A stretch of 64,000 bases of DNA. It comes from Phycisphaeraceae bacterium (GTDB lineage Bacteria; Planctomycetota; Phycisphaerae; Phycisphaerales; UBA1924). The translations under genes were made by a program, and so were the position numbers. The stretch spans positions 870,001-934,000 of the forward strand of contig JAHBXF010000002.1 in NCBI GenBank assembly GCA_019636615.1, given 5' to 3'. The notes under the pieces were generated by a model. It was not told where the DNA came from. It did not search any database and was given only the letters and a program-made list of their open reading frames with translations. This document shows, one piece after another, positions 52,887 to 62,351 of this stretch (positions are counted from its first letter, which is position 1; every line of letters starts with the position of its first letter).

Positions 52887-55807
52887 GCCCCCTCTCCTTC
52901 AGGCGTTGCCTGACCGTGGTGCAAGACCCAAAGCCTGCAGATGGCCCGCTCGCACGCGAGAATCTGCCCGAAGACATGCGAGACGGACCGCAGTTCATCG
53001 CGCATCTCGTTGAGAATCACACCGGCCGGTTCCCCCGCCGCAGGACGCTGCGCCACAAAGACAAAGGCCATCCGTTCTGCGATCGCCGCCTGCACCGCTA
53101 CAAACTCCTGCACGTCGCCGGTCGAGACGCGCGCTCTCGCCGCCCGCGCGGCGTTCATGGCCTGCAACGACATGGGCTCGCGGCCGCTCGGGATCACGCC
53201 CTGCGACTCCTGATCCCACCTTGCGAGGAGTTTGCCCGCCTGCACCGTTGGCTGGGGGTTAGGCTGCACCCGCCCCGCCGCCATACCCGCGAAGGAGGGC
53301 ATCGCCTGCTGTTCGTAGACCTCCGCGATGGCCCTGGCGATTTCTTCAACGGCGCGCAACGAGCCGGTATCCGCGATGGCCTCGATATACCTGGCGACGA
53401 GATCGCGCCGCACCGCAACCCGCCACCGGCTGTCGCGGACCGAGGGCAGCGTGGTCGCGGCCACCATGGAGAGCAGTTCGTTGCTGGTGTGCGTCTGCGG
53501 CAGCATGGGGGCGAGGTCCAGCACGGCGCTGAGCATCTGCGGCGAACCCGCGTATCGACGCAGCAGCAGCCTGGCGGGCGTCGAGATCGCCTCCTGAGGC
53601 GCATAGAACGCCTCCCACGCGATCACCTGCGCATCAGCCCATGTCAAAGGCTCAAAGTGCTGCCCCAGCAGTCTCGCCCGCTCGGGGATGCGCGTCCCCG
53701 CCTGCATGTACGACACGCCCCACTGAGTAAGGCCGGCGGGTGCATCGATCATCGTGCGCCCGGCCGTGTGCGTTGCGATCGAAGCCACTCTGGCCGAAAG
53801 CCCGCCGTCGGGGTTTTCGAGCAGGTCGTGGGCCGCGCTGCTCTCGCCCAGCCAGATCGCCATCGCCGCGCCATTGATGCGTGCCAGCCTGTGCGCGGCC
53901 AGGAGCATCTCGACGGGCGATCCTTCGAGGAACGTCCCGGGCTGGACCAGCCCGCCGGAAGACTCAGAGGCCACAACCTCGCGCCAGCGCTGCAACCCTG
54001 CGTCGCGCGTGACGGTCGTGGAAAGACCCCACGCCGAGGCATAAGCATCGCGGAGCATAGCGCGGGCATCGCCGAAAGCGCCGAGGTGCAGCACCATCGT
54101 GGGGTCTACACCCGCGGCGGCGCTCTTGCCGGCCAGGGTGGATGTCAACGCGTGAATGTCCGCGGTGCTGTACGCCCGATCATCAAAGACACGTATGAGC
54201 CACCGCCGCGATTCATCGCCGTCGCGCCAATCGACCGATTGCACAAGCTGCGACACGGCCTCATAGACCGCGCGGCTGTGCGTGGGCTCAGCGCCGGTGG
54301 TGAGCAGCGCGTCCAGGGCCGCCAACGTGGTGCGCACCTGCAGTTCGCTGCCTTTGCCACGCAGCGCGTTCAGGGCTTCGATCCACGCCTTCCATGCCCC
54401 TTCATACACCTTGAGGTCGGGATCTGTGCCGCGGGTGATGCCTGTCAGCGTGCGTGTGAGCGAAAGAAGCATCGCCGCCGCGCCGGCGTCGAACGAGTTC
54501 TCGGCGGGCTGACCGGTATGTGCGAAGACCTTCGCTCCCGCCTGACGCACCTCCTGCAGTGCTGAATACGGCAGATCTCGGTCTGAACCCAGGCGAGCCA
54601 GCAACCCCGCCGACCAGACGCCCGCCGTGAGTTCCTGCGGTGAGACCAGCGCCGATTCTGCCGCCTTGGTCGCGGGCGCCAGCATGTGCCCGATGAGCAT
54701 CGGTTGTGCCGCACCGGCCGCGGCGTAGACACTCTCAATGCACAGGTTCACACCCGCGCGGCGTTGATCCTGCGAGGCCGCCGCCCATTCCCTGCTCATG
54801 GCATCGCTCGCAGCCCCGGCGGCGTAGACAGCCTCTGGCTGTCCTGTGCGGAGCAGCCCGATGGCCGTTTCGAGATCGCGTAGCCGGTCTTCCCATTCTG
54901 GCACGGCGCCGTTGGCCTGCGCCGACCCATCTTCGCGGAGAACACGCGCGGGCGGTGCGTAGCGCGGTCGTGTCGGTTCAACCCCTCCTGCCGCTGCGAC
55001 AGGACCGGGCGTGGCATCGCCGGCGTCACCGGCGGCGGAATGCTGCCCGGCTTTGTCCTCCACTCTTGAAATCACCACCATCAGCGCGGCACCCGCGAGC
55101 AAGACTGCCAGGAGTCCGCCGATGACCCACGCGCCGGCCGCGATGACGCGGCGGGAAGGATCAAACTCCTCAACTTCGTCGGCCTCGGGCAATGGTTCGA
55201 GCACACTCGCGAGAGGCCTTTGACCTGATGAAGCGCCGGTACTCGGCCCGTGCGAAGGATGAACCTTGTCACCGCCCGCCGACACATCTCCCGTCGGCCC
55301 TGCCATGGTGGCCGAAGCAGACTTGTTCTGCGGGTGTGTTTGAACCTCCCACGGGCGGTGCCGCAATGACCCGAGCGCGCCGAGGAGTTCATCGGGGCCG
55401 GCCCCCATCGATCGGGCGATGAGCAGCGACATCCTGAGTGCTCCGCGGTTCCACCCGCCGTGCATCGCGACCGTGCGGAGGAGCGCGCCCTGGAGCGCAG
55501 AGTCTCCCTGCGCCTGCTGCTGGCTCGTGAAACGCCCGCGGGACGACGCCGAGGGCGCCATCACCTTCGCCGCCGAGGCGTGGAGTCGGAATCGAGCCTC
55601 GTCGGCGTGAGGGGAAGCAGAATCAGGGTGCGCCGCCAGTTGCACCAGGCGCGCATTGAGCGCCGCGATGATTTCACCCTGATCTCGAGGCTCGTTCGAA
55701 AGACCAAGCACGCTCATCGGGTCTGAGTCATCGACGTCTGGCCCGAAGAAGTACGCGCACACGCCACGCGTGGTGATGCCGCGGATGCCGGCGGGGTCTT
55801 GGCTCAT
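52883..55807 (-). CDS. Very large single-span membrane protein with helical repeats, unknown
   Basis: This 974-residue protein has an N-terminal segment with YFFGPDVDDSDPMSVLGLSN that recalls the start of J-domain-like planctomycete proteins (weak), and a single membrane segment at about residues 232-250 (AAGAWVIGGLLAVLLAGAAL). A long Ala/Leu-rich alpha-helical region of about 700 residues, probably extracytoplasmic, completes it. No catalytic motif is recognised. It overlaps both neighbours by four bases (ATGA). It may be a structural or docking component of the ExbB/ExbD-linked system. Confidence 0.75.
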   Translation of the reverse strand: MSQDPAGIRGITTRGVCAYFFGPDVDDSDPMSVLGLSNEPRDQGEIIAALNARLVQLAAHPDSASPHADEARFRLHASAAKVMAPSASSRGRFTSQQQAQGDSALQGALLRTVAMHGGWNRGALRMSLLIARSMGAGPDELLGALGSLRHRPWEVQTHPQNKSASATMAGPTGDVSAGGDKVHPSHGPSTGASSGQRPLASVLEPLPEADEVEEFDPSRRVIAAGAWVIGGLLAVLLAGAALMVVISRVEDKAGQHSAAGDAGDATPGPVAAAGGVEPTRPRYAPPARVLREDGSAQANGAVPEWEDRLRDLETAIGLLRTGQPEAVYAAGAASDAMSREWAAASQDQRRAGVNLCIESVYAAAGAAQPMLIGHMLAPATKAAESALVSPQELTAGVWSAGLLARLGSDRDLPYSALQEVRQAGAKVFAHTGQPAENSFDAGAAAMLLSLTRTLTGITRGTDPDLKVYEGAWKAWIEALNALRGKGSELQVRTTLAALDALLTTGAEPTHSRAVYEAVSQLVQSVDWRDGDESRRWLIRVFDDRAYSTADIHALTSTLAGKSAAAGVDPTMVLHLGAFGDARAMLRDAYASAWGLSTTVTRDAGLQRWREVVASESSGGLVQPGTFLEGSPVEMLLAAHRLARINGAAMAIWLGESSAAHDLLENPDGGLSARVASIATHTAGRTMIDAPAGLTQWGVSYMQAGTRIPERARLLGQHFEPLTWADAQVIAWEAFYAPQEAISTPARLLLRRYAGSPQMLSAVLDLAPMLPQTHTSNELLSMVAATTLPSVRDSRWRVAVRRDLVARYIEAIADTGSLRAVEEIARAIAEVYEQQAMPSFAGMAAGRVQPNPQPTVQAGKLLARWDQESQGVIPSGREPMSLQAMNAARAARARVSTGDVQEFVAVQAAIAERMAFVFVAQRPAAGEPAGVILNEMRDELRSVSHVFGQILACERAICRLWVLHHGQATPEGEGA

Positions 55808-58515
55808 GGCTGACCCTCCACCGGTGAATCAGGAATGGCAAGGGAGATGAAACGATCTTTCCACGCTTCCCCGCAGCGTGATGGGTACATCGCCACAAAC
55901 TGCCGGTAGGCCTGCTGCGCTCTGGCCGGATCGACCAGGATGAGCAACCGGAGCGAGTTGAACCTGGCCTCGCACCACACGGGCGTTGCCGGCTCGGTGG
56001 CGATGAGGATTTCTTCCCAGCAGGCCAGCGCTGATTCGAGTTCTTCGCTCGATTCGAGCACGTCGGCGAGCCGGCGCAGCGAGGCGAGCGTTCGAACGCC
56101 GTCCTTGAGTTGAGCCTCATCGGTGGCGCGGGCCAGGTCGCGCATCCGCTCGTCTCCCTCGAGTTTCCACAATCGTGTGGCGGCCGTGGCCAGCCTGTCG
56201 CGCACGTGGCTGAGCAGGGCCCGGTCGGCTCGCTGGCCAACGCCCTCGACAAGCCGGGAAGCGATCGCCACCACGGCGCGCGCGGCCTGGGCATTGTCGG
56301 GCATGGCCTGCCATTGCTCCCAGGCGTGCTCAAAGACCAGACGTTCGCCGCCGATGACCAGCGGGCCGCCCCTCGCACGCAGCGCGGCGATGTTCGAGCG
56401 GATCTGCTGTTCGTCGCCGCGTGCCAGCGCGATCTGCAGCCGTCTGTAGATGAACTCAGCGGCGTAGTCGCCGGTTTCGATGCCGTGGAATGACGCGACC
56501 CCCTCGACGAGCGACAGGGCCGCCTCTGCACGGGTGGTGTCCGGTGTGGACATCGACAGGGCCGCGTGGCAGAGCTGTCTCGCGTGCAGCAGGACGAGGT
56601 CTGCCGCGGCGCGGGCCTGTTCGCCCCGGCCCGAGAGCGCCGTGGCGTGCTCACCCCGCAGCACGTCTTCAACCACCGACACAAATCGCAGCGCGGCAAA
56701 GTCTCTGGAGCGGGCGTCGGCCCTGCGGAACTGGTTATAGAGCAGCCCCGCGGCGACGCGCCGGGAAACAGCGTACAACGCCGAGTCGAACGGCACGCGC
56801 AGCAGCGTTTCGATATCCTCGGCTTCGGCCTGCCGCCCGTCGGCGATGCGCCTCATGAGCAGTTTCACGCTGCGTTCGCTGCGGGGGAATGACTTGATGA
56901 AGAGCGTGGCGAGCCGGTCTCGCCGTTCGACGTGCGAGGGCGCACCGTCGGTGATCGCGCGGTCGAGCGAGACGATGGCGTACCACAAGGCGTCGGCGCG
57001 GATCTCGGCGAGTTCATTCGTCGCCGGGCCGCCGCCGGTCAGTTCTTCAAACGCATCCGCCGCCGCGACGAGGGCCCCGGCGTAAAACAGAGAAAGTCCG
57101 CGGCAGAGCAGCGCACGCGCCCGCTCGATCTCGAAGGTCGCCGCGTCGGAACTCTGCGCCGACGCCGCGAAGAGTTCCGCCGCCTGCCGATACTGGTTCA
57201 CAAGCGCGGGGACGGCGGTGGGTTGATCGGCGTCAGACGAGAGGGCGTGGGCCGCCCTCACCTGTTCATAGAGTTGACGGGCCCGCACATACAGGTTGAT
57301 GAACCCTTCTTTGCCGATGAGTTGGGTGCCATAGACCGAAACCAGGCTCAGGACGTGGCCGATTTTGCCCGTGGTGACCAGGTCGCCCAGCGCGACCTGT
57401 GCCATTTTTTCGGCCGAGGCGCGCAGCGCGGGCCTCATGGCCTCGTTCTTGAGTGATTCGAGCGAGATCACCGCGAGCGTGCGGGCATCGGCCACATCGA
57501 GCGCTCCCAGCGAGGCGCCCTCGCCCGCGGCGGCGATCCGCTGGCGCGTGACCGCCGCCTCGACATCGGCCCAGCGGTCCGCGGCGACCAGCGCGGTGAT
57601 CTTGCGGCGAAACACCTGACGGCGCACGGCGTCGCTGGTGTCGGGCGCGTGCTCCACGACCTCGATCCACCGAACCGCCTCGACGTGATTGCCCAGCAAC
57701 GAACTGGCGAGGCCGCAACCGAGCGCCGCCTTGGCCACATGGTCATACCGCAGGTGCCCCTGGGGCAGCCGCTCGAGCGACGCCGGCCTGCCCGAGACGG
57801 CGTTGAGGATTCCACCGAAGTAGACAAGCGACGAGGCCGCGGCGCGTGTGTCGCTGTGCAGCAGCGCGGTGTAGTAGTTGGCCCAGCCCGCGTAATACCA
57901 GGCGCGAGAACGAGCGCTGTTCGCCTCTTCGACCATCGACTGGAAGAGGTCGAGTTCGGTCTCACGAACAGCGCCGTCGTCTTTGCGGCGTTTGAGCATG
58001 GCCGCGCGGGTGTTGAGCCGGGCGGCGAGCTCTTCGAGCGAGGCGCGGACCGACCGGAGCACTCTCGAAGCCTCGGCGTGTTCTTCGGCCGAGGCCAGCC
58101 GCAGCATGTGCCGCTCCACAATCTCTTCCATCGGAAGAAACTCGGCGATGGCGATGGTCAGTCTGAGCGTGGAGACCTCAGAATCGGGCGCTTGCGACAG
58201 AAGCCGCCTGCACCGCTGCTCGATGCGCTGCCTTTCATGGGCCGAGGTCGCGCCGGCGAGCATCTGCGCATAGAGCCTGCCGAGCGATTCGGCCAGTTGA
58301 GACTTCTCCTCGCCTTGCGACTGCTGGAATCGTTCCCACAAACTCGCGGCCAACGGGTCGAGCAGGCCGTGCTCGGCAAGATACGCGTCGCGAGCCGCCG
58401 TCACGCCGTCGCCGGAGAGATCCGGGGCGCTCTGGGCGCACGCCGCCCCGGCGGCGAGCATGACGCCCATGGCCGCTGAGAATACAGCCCGAGATGCCTC
58501 ACTTCGCAGGAACAT
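55804..58515 (-). CDS. Very large exported helical-repeat (TPR-like) protein, unknown
   Basis: The 903-residue protein begins with a signal peptide (AVFSAAMGVMLAAGAACAQ). The rest is an alpha-solenoid of TPR-like helix pairs, for example AWYYAGWANYYTALLHSDT and RLATLFIKSFPRSERSVKLL. It has no membrane segment beyond the signal. ATG 58515 overlaps the end of the second exbD-like gene by 17 bases. Periplasmic TPR proteins often scaffold envelope complexes, which would suit the ExbB/ExbD genes upstream. Confidence 0.78.
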   Translation of the reverse strand: MFLRSEASRAVFSAAMGVMLAAGAACAQSAPDLSGDGVTAARDAYLAEHGLLDPLAASLWERFQQSQGEEKSQLAESLGRLYAQMLAGATSAHERQRIEQRCRRLLSQAPDSEVSTLRLTIAIAEFLPMEEIVERHMLRLASAEEHAEASRVLRSVRASLEELAARLNTRAAMLKRRKDDGAVRETELDLFQSMVEEANSARSRAWYYAGWANYYTALLHSDTRAAASSLVYFGGILNAVSGRPASLERLPQGHLRYDHVAKAALGCGLASSLLGNHVEAVRWIEVVEHAPDTSDAVRRQVFRRKITALVAADRWADVEAAVTRQRIAAAGEGASLGALDVADARTLAVISLESLKNEAMRPALRASAEKMAQVALGDLVTTGKIGHVLSLVSVYGTQLIGKEGFINLYVRARQLYEQVRAAHALSSDADQPTAVPALVNQYRQAAELFAASAQSSDAATFEIERARALLCRGLSLFYAGALVAAADAFEELTGGGPATNELAEIRADALWYAIVSLDRAITDGAPSHVERRDRLATLFIKSFPRSERSVKLLMRRIADGRQAEAEDIETLLRVPFDSALYAVSRRVAAGLLYNQFRRADARSRDFAALRFVSVVEDVLRGEHATALSGRGEQARAAADLVLLHARQLCHAALSMSTPDTTRAEAALSLVEGVASFHGIETGDYAAEFIYRRLQIALARGDEQQIRSNIAALRARGGPLVIGGERLVFEHAWEQWQAMPDNAQAARAVVAIASRLVEGVGQRADRALLSHVRDRLATAATRLWKLEGDERMRDLARATDEAQLKDGVRTLASLRRLADVLESSEELESALACWEEILIATEPATPVWCEARFNSLRLLILVDPARAQQAYRQFVAMYPSRCGEAWKDRFISLAIPDSPVEGQP

Positions 58516-58918
58516 AGTTGATCCGGGTAAACCCCGCGTCTTTCGCTGCCTGAAGCGCATCGGCCGCGCCCGCCACGGGCGCCAACGACGAGACCTTGAT
58601 GAACACTCCTTCTTCGACAGAGAGCATCCCGAGCACCGACCGCAGCGACTCGCGGTCGGTCGCGGTGCGTTCTCCGATCCTGAATCGCACGCCGCCATCC
58701 GGGCCCGGTTCAACCGAGACCACCTGGGGCACACTGACACGTCCAGAACCCGCGCCCTGCTTTTCGGCGGCCAGCGAGGCGGTGAGCCGCCCTTCCTCGT
58801 TGGTCATTCTCGCCGTGACGAGAAAGTAGATGAGCAGCAGAAAGACGCAGTCGATCAGACTGGTCACCGGCAGGGTGGGCGGTCTTCGCGAGTTGGCGGC
58901 CCGGCGGAGGAACTTCAT
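58499..58918 (-). CDS. ExbD/TolR-family protein (second)
   Basis: The 139-residue protein has one N-terminal transmembrane helix with the conserved proton-carrying aspartate (TSLIDCVFLLLIYFLV) and a periplasmic domain (RIGERTATDRESLRSVL). It is the partner of an ExbB-type channel in proton-driven envelope machines. It differs in sequence from the preceding ExbD, so the complex probably contains both. It overlaps the upstream gene by ATGA and the downstream gene by 17 bases. Confidence 0.9.
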   Translation of the reverse strand: MKFLRRAANSRRPPTLPVTSLIDCVFLLLIYFLVTARMTNEEGRLTASLAAEKQGAGSGRVSVPQVVSVEPGPDGGVRFRIGERTATDRESLRSVLGMLSVEEGVFIKVSSLAPVAGAADALQAAKDAGFTRINYVPAK

Positions 58919-59340
58919 CGGGCGCCCCCATCTCCCGCGGCGCCCAGCCGCCAGGCCTTCACGCCGATCTCGGTCAGCCCCTGCGCCAGCCGGTTGATGT
59001 GCACCGCGGGCGCGGCGCGGTCGGCGCGCACAAGAACCGTGGGGGGTTTCTGGTCTTCGCGTCTGAACTCCATGGCGATCGCCTGCAGGCACCACTCCAG
59101 GTCAACCTCTTTGCCGTCGACGATGTACACGCCCCCGCCCGTGACATCAATCACAACTTCGGCGCCGGCCGGGGCCTGCCTGGTTTCTCCGGGCACCTCG
59201 GGCAGGTCAATCGGCGAAGTGATCGACTGCGCGAACTGGGTCGTGAACATGAAAAAGATGATGAGTTGCAGCGTCACGTCGATCATCGGCGTGAGGTCCA
59301 TATCAGCGCGTCTGGTTTCGGCGGCGCGAAGAAACCTCAT
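58915..59340 (-). CDS. ExbD/TolR-family protein (first)
   Basis: This is a 141-residue ExbD-like protein with the membrane helix DLTPMIDVTLQLIIFFMF, including the essential aspartate. The periplasmic domain contains GGVYIVDGKEVDLEW. Its start ATG overlaps the exbB stop, and its stop overlaps the second exbD start, both by ATGA. Confidence 0.92.
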   Translation of the reverse strand: MRFLRAAETRRADMDLTPMIDVTLQLIIFFMFTTQFAQSITSPIDLPEVPGETRQAPAGAEVVIDVTGGGVYIVDGKEVDLEWCLQAIAMEFRREDQKPPTVLVRADRAAPAVHINRLAQGLTEIGVKAWRLGAAGDGGAR

Positions 59341-60131
59341 ACAGCGCGAGCCTCCTTCGGCGAGCCCGCCGGGGGCTTGGCCGCCACGGGGCGCGCCCCC
59401 GGCTTGACGGGCGCTCGTCCTGAAGCGGCTTCGAGTTCACCCGCGAGCCCTTCGATTGTTTCTGCGATCTCGGTCGCCAGACGCTCGATGCGTCCGCGGA
59501 AGTATGAGTACGCCGCCGTGCAGGGAATAGCCACCACAAGCCCCTGCACCGTTGTCACCAGCGCGATCGAGATGTGCCCGGCGAGGTCGGCCGGTCGGGC
59601 CATGCCCTGTGTCGCGCTGATGGTTTCAAAGGCCCGAACCATGCCCACCACCGTGCCCAGCAGCCCGAGCATGGGCGCGATCGCCGCGATGAGGGAGACC
59701 CCGTCGATCGACCTGCCCACAGCGTCGACCTCCTGGCGTCCGGAATCTTCGATCGCCGACCTGAGTTCGAGCAGGCCGAACGAGGATCGGCCGCACCGAG
59801 TGAGCGCCGCGCCGAAGACCCGGGTGACGAAGCAATCGTTGGTCTCCTGCCGGCAGAACTGGATCGCCCCGGGCACGTCGTTCTCACGCATATACCGCGA
59901 GAGCGCTTCGACAACCTCCGGCGGCGCCAGCCGCGAACGGCGAATCTGGATCATGTGCAGAACTACCAGCCCTACGGCCATCACCGAGAGCCCGATGATG
60001 ACATACCCGATCAGTCCGCCGCCGCCGATGTATTGCAGCAGCGTTCGCCCCGCGGTCGAACCCGGCGCCGCGGCCAGCAACAGGCGCGGCGCATCGACCG
60101 CGGCCAGGGGAAAGGTTCCACACGACATCAA
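59337..60131 (-). CDS. ExbB/TolQ/MotA-family proton channel protein
   Basis: The 264-residue protein has three transmembrane helices (about 38-60, 148-168 and 190-212). IAAIAPMLGLLGTVVGMVRAF and ALVTTVQGLVVAIPCTAAY are the conserved ExbB motifs with channel threonines. A cytoplasmic loop separates helices 1 and 2. With the two ExbD proteins it should form a proton-motive-force-driven motor. The Pro/Ala-rich C-terminus is cytoplasmic. Confidence 0.95.
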   Translation of the reverse strand: MMSCGTFPLAAVDAPRLLLAAAPGSTAGRTLLQYIGGGGLIGYVIIGLSVMAVGLVVLHMIQIRRSRLAPPEVVEALSRYMRENDVPGAIQFCRQETNDCFVTRVFGAALTRCGRSSFGLLELRSAIEDSGRQEVDAVGRSIDGVSLIAAIAPMLGLLGTVVGMVRAFETISATQGMARPADLAGHISIALVTTVQGLVVAIPCTAAYSYFRGRIERLATEIAETIEGLAGELEAASGRAPVKPGARPVAAKPPAGSPKEARAV

Positions 60132-61291
60132 GGCACACCTCCAAGTTCATCGCCGATGTCCGGCGAACCGGCTTCGGGCGACGGTTGGTCCAACTCTGAG
60201 ACATTCCAGTTCCGCAGCGGTTCCCAGTCGAGCGCCGGATGTCCCGGCAACCGACGCACCAGCAAACGGCGCATCGCCACCGCTCGCTTCGTGTCGCCCA
60301 GTCGCAGCATTCCCCGCGCCATCTCGGCCATCGCCACGCCGGTGAGATAAGGCACCACACGCTCGTACGCCGCGGGCACCGCCGCGAGTTCTGCGACTCC
60401 CAGCGCCCACGATTCTTCGTCGTTCTCGAGCATGAGTGAACGCCCGATGCCCACGCGGCACCAGACCTGCACCCACGCCGCGGGCCCGGACTGCATCGCG
60501 CTGCGCAGCCGATCGCGCGAGAGCGAACGCAACGACGCATCTTGGGCGGTCGAAGCGACGAGATCCCACACAAACTGGTGCCTGTCGCCATCGGCCGGAC
60601 GCGGGGGCATCGCATCAACGGGCACCCCCGCGGCTTGTTGCATCGAGATCCTGTACAACGTCGCCAATCCCGCGAAGCCATCCGGCACATTCGCCCAGCG
60701 CGACTGCGCCGCCGCGATCAAGGCTGGTGATTCGAGCCAGATGGGTGGCAGCGCGGGAGAGAGCAGGAGTTCACGGTCGATCAGCGGGATATCAGGCCAC
60801 GACGCTGGTAGCCCCCTCTGGGCAACCTCCCGGCCGGGTTCACCCTGTCGTGCCGCAAGGTTGGCCAGCCACGGCCTCAGGGCCAGGGCCTGTGCGCCGC
60901 GCATCAGCCTCGCCGCCAGGAGCCCCTCCGACACGAGTTCCGCGGTGGGGCCCGCCTCGCCTTCAAGGCGCGTAAAGAGCCGCTCAAGCAGTTGTTCTGC
61001 CCCGGCAAAGTCGCCTCGTTCAACCCGGATGCGCGCCCGCCACGCATCATGGGCGATCTCTTCAAGCACGTTGCGATCATCCCATTCGCCCGCGGGCACG
61101 CCGGCGATCTGGTCCCACGGCACCACAACGTTCGCACGCCCGCCCACCTTCACCGTGACCCCCGCCGCCGACACCGAAACAACTTCGCCGGTGGGCCACT
61201 CCGAACCGGGGCGCAGCGACACCACAACCTGCGCCGGCGCGGCCAGCACAAGCAATACCTGAAATGCGAGGATGACGAGCGGGGTGCGCAT
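60128..61291 (-). CDS. Exported protein with N-terminal SH3-like motif, unknown
   Basis: The 387-residue protein has a signal peptide (LVILAFQVLLVLAAPAQ), then a small beta segment (TGEVVSVSAAGVTVKVGG, VVVPWDQIAGV) that looks like an SH3/Sm-like barrel. A long helical region follows, resembling TPR-like helices (ERGDFAGAEQLLERLFTRL). It lies between the VWA gene and exbB, overlapping the latter by ATGA. No family is recognised. Confidence 0.7.
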   Translation of the reverse strand: MRTPLVILAFQVLLVLAAPAQVVVSLRPGSEWPTGEVVSVSAAGVTVKVGGRANVVVPWDQIAGVPAGEWDDRNVLEEIAHDAWRARIRVERGDFAGAEQLLERLFTRLEGEAGPTAELVSEGLLAARLMRGAQALALRPWLANLAARQGEPGREVAQRGLPASWPDIPLIDRELLLSPALPPIWLESPALIAAAQSRWANVPDGFAGLATLYRISMQQAAGVPVDAMPPRPADGDRHQFVWDLVASTAQDASLRSLSRDRLRSAMQSGPAAWVQVWCRVGIGRSLMLENDEESWALGVAELAAVPAAYERVVPYLTGVAMAEMARGMLRLGDTKRAVAMRRLLVRRLPGHPALDWEPLRNWNVSELDQPSPEAGSPDIGDELGGVP

Positions 61292-61294
61292 GGA

Positions 61295-62263
61295 TCAACG
61301 ATCGGGCACGAAGTTGTATCTGCCGCCTGACTCCTTGGCGATGCGTTTCATTTCCTCGGCGCCGCTGTCGCTGCCGAAACAGATCGAGTGGATAGGAACC
61401 CGGAACCGGCGGTTGCGCGCGATGATGGATTCGGCAACGATCGCGGGGAACTCACCGTCGGTCATGAAGTACACGGCGTCGGGTTTGGGGCGCAGCGTAA
61501 AGACGATGTCGAATCCCTTGTCCGGCTCTGTGCCGCCGTCCGCCGCCAGAAGTGTGATCTGGTTGCGCACCCACCTCTTGTTGCTCTCGCTGGCCTCTCG
61601 CCACTCACGCTTCTCACCAACAATCCACGCGCCGCTCGAGAACGGGATCACCATGAACTCGGCCGTGGCGTCGAGCGAGCCGATCGACCGTATCAGTTCA
61701 TCCTTCAGGCCCTGCATCCGGCGGCCTTCCATCGATCCTGAAACGTCGACGAGATACACGAAACGCGTGCCCGTCGCTTCTACCCCGAAGAAACTCGCCG
61801 CGCCTCCCCCACCGCCGCCCAGCGAGAGCCCATCACCGGCCGACATCTCGCCGCCGCCCGAGAGCGACCCGAGGTCGGAAAGATCGATCTTCGCGCTCGA
61901 CGCGGCATCGGTGATGCTCATGTCGGATGACAGGTCCGCGAGTTGCTGCTCGGGCGATTGCTGCTCGGGCACCGCCGGCTCGGCCGCGGCCCACGCCGCC
62001 GCCTCGAGTTCGTCCAGTTCCGCCTCGCTCATCACCGCAGACTCGTACACCCCTTCGCCCTTGCCGGGGGCCCCGCCGCCGCCCGCGGGGATGAAGATGA
62101 GCGCCGCGATGAGTACGAGCACAAGATGAAAGACCAGCGAGACCACCGCCGCGGGCCACGTGGCGCGCCGGTGCCACAGCCACCCCGCGACCGCGAGGGA
62201 CTTTGCCGGCTGCCCGTGGGCATCGGTGTGGGTGAACGAGTTGGGTTCCTGCTGGGCTGTCAT
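61295..62263 (-). CDS. VWA-domain protein with a TonB-type transmembrane helix
   Basis: The 322-residue protein has a cytoplasmic N-terminus (36 residues), then a hydrophobic helix with Ser42 and His46 in SLVFH, the S-x3-H spacing of TonB/TolA helices. A long Gly/acidic/Ala-rich linker leads to a von Willebrand factor A domain (about 165-320) with an intact MIDAS: VDVSGSM (D173, S175, S177) and MTDGEFP. It is the first gene of the operon and is followed after three bases by the SH3-like gene. A proton-driven link to ExbB/ExbD is inferred. Confidence 0.85.
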   Translation of the reverse strand: MTAQQEPNSFTHTDAHGQPAKSLAVAGWLWHRRATWPAAVVSLVFHLVLVLIAALIFIPAGGGGAPGKGEGVYESAVMSEAELDELEAAAWAAAEPAVPEQQSPEQQLADLSSDMSITDAASSAKIDLSDLGSLSGGGEMSAGDGLSLGGGGGGAASFFGVEATGTRFVYLVDVSGSMEGRRMQGLKDELIRSIGSLDATAEFMVIPFSSGAWIVGEKREWREASESNKRWVRNQITLLAADGGTEPDKGFDIVFTLRPKPDAVYFMTDGEFPAIVAESIIARNRRFRVPIHSICFGSDSGAEEMKRIAKESGGRYNFVPDR

Positions 62264-62302
62264 CGTGTCCCTGAGATTCTGCCCTCATCTTCCCCGTCAT
62301 CC

Positions 62303-62308
62303 ACTGTA
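62303..62308 (-). promoter_or_regulatory. Candidate -10 box (TACAGT) for the nine-gene operon
   Basis: On the minus strand TACAGT lies about 40 bases before the VWA gene ATG at 62263. The leader contains GGGGAAG and GAGGG stretches. It is the only candidate in the 88-base divergent gap read leftward. Confidence 0.3.
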
Positions 62309-62336
62309 CGGGTGTGCCCGGGCCTTTCTGTCTTCG

Positions 62337-62342
62337 TACGAT
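62337..62342 (+). promoter_or_regulatory. Candidate -10 box (TACGAT) for pyrH
   Basis: TACGAT ends nine bases before the pyrH ATG at 62352. No Shine-Dalgarno site lies between them. Confidence 0.45.
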
Positions 62343-62351
62343 TGCGCCCAC

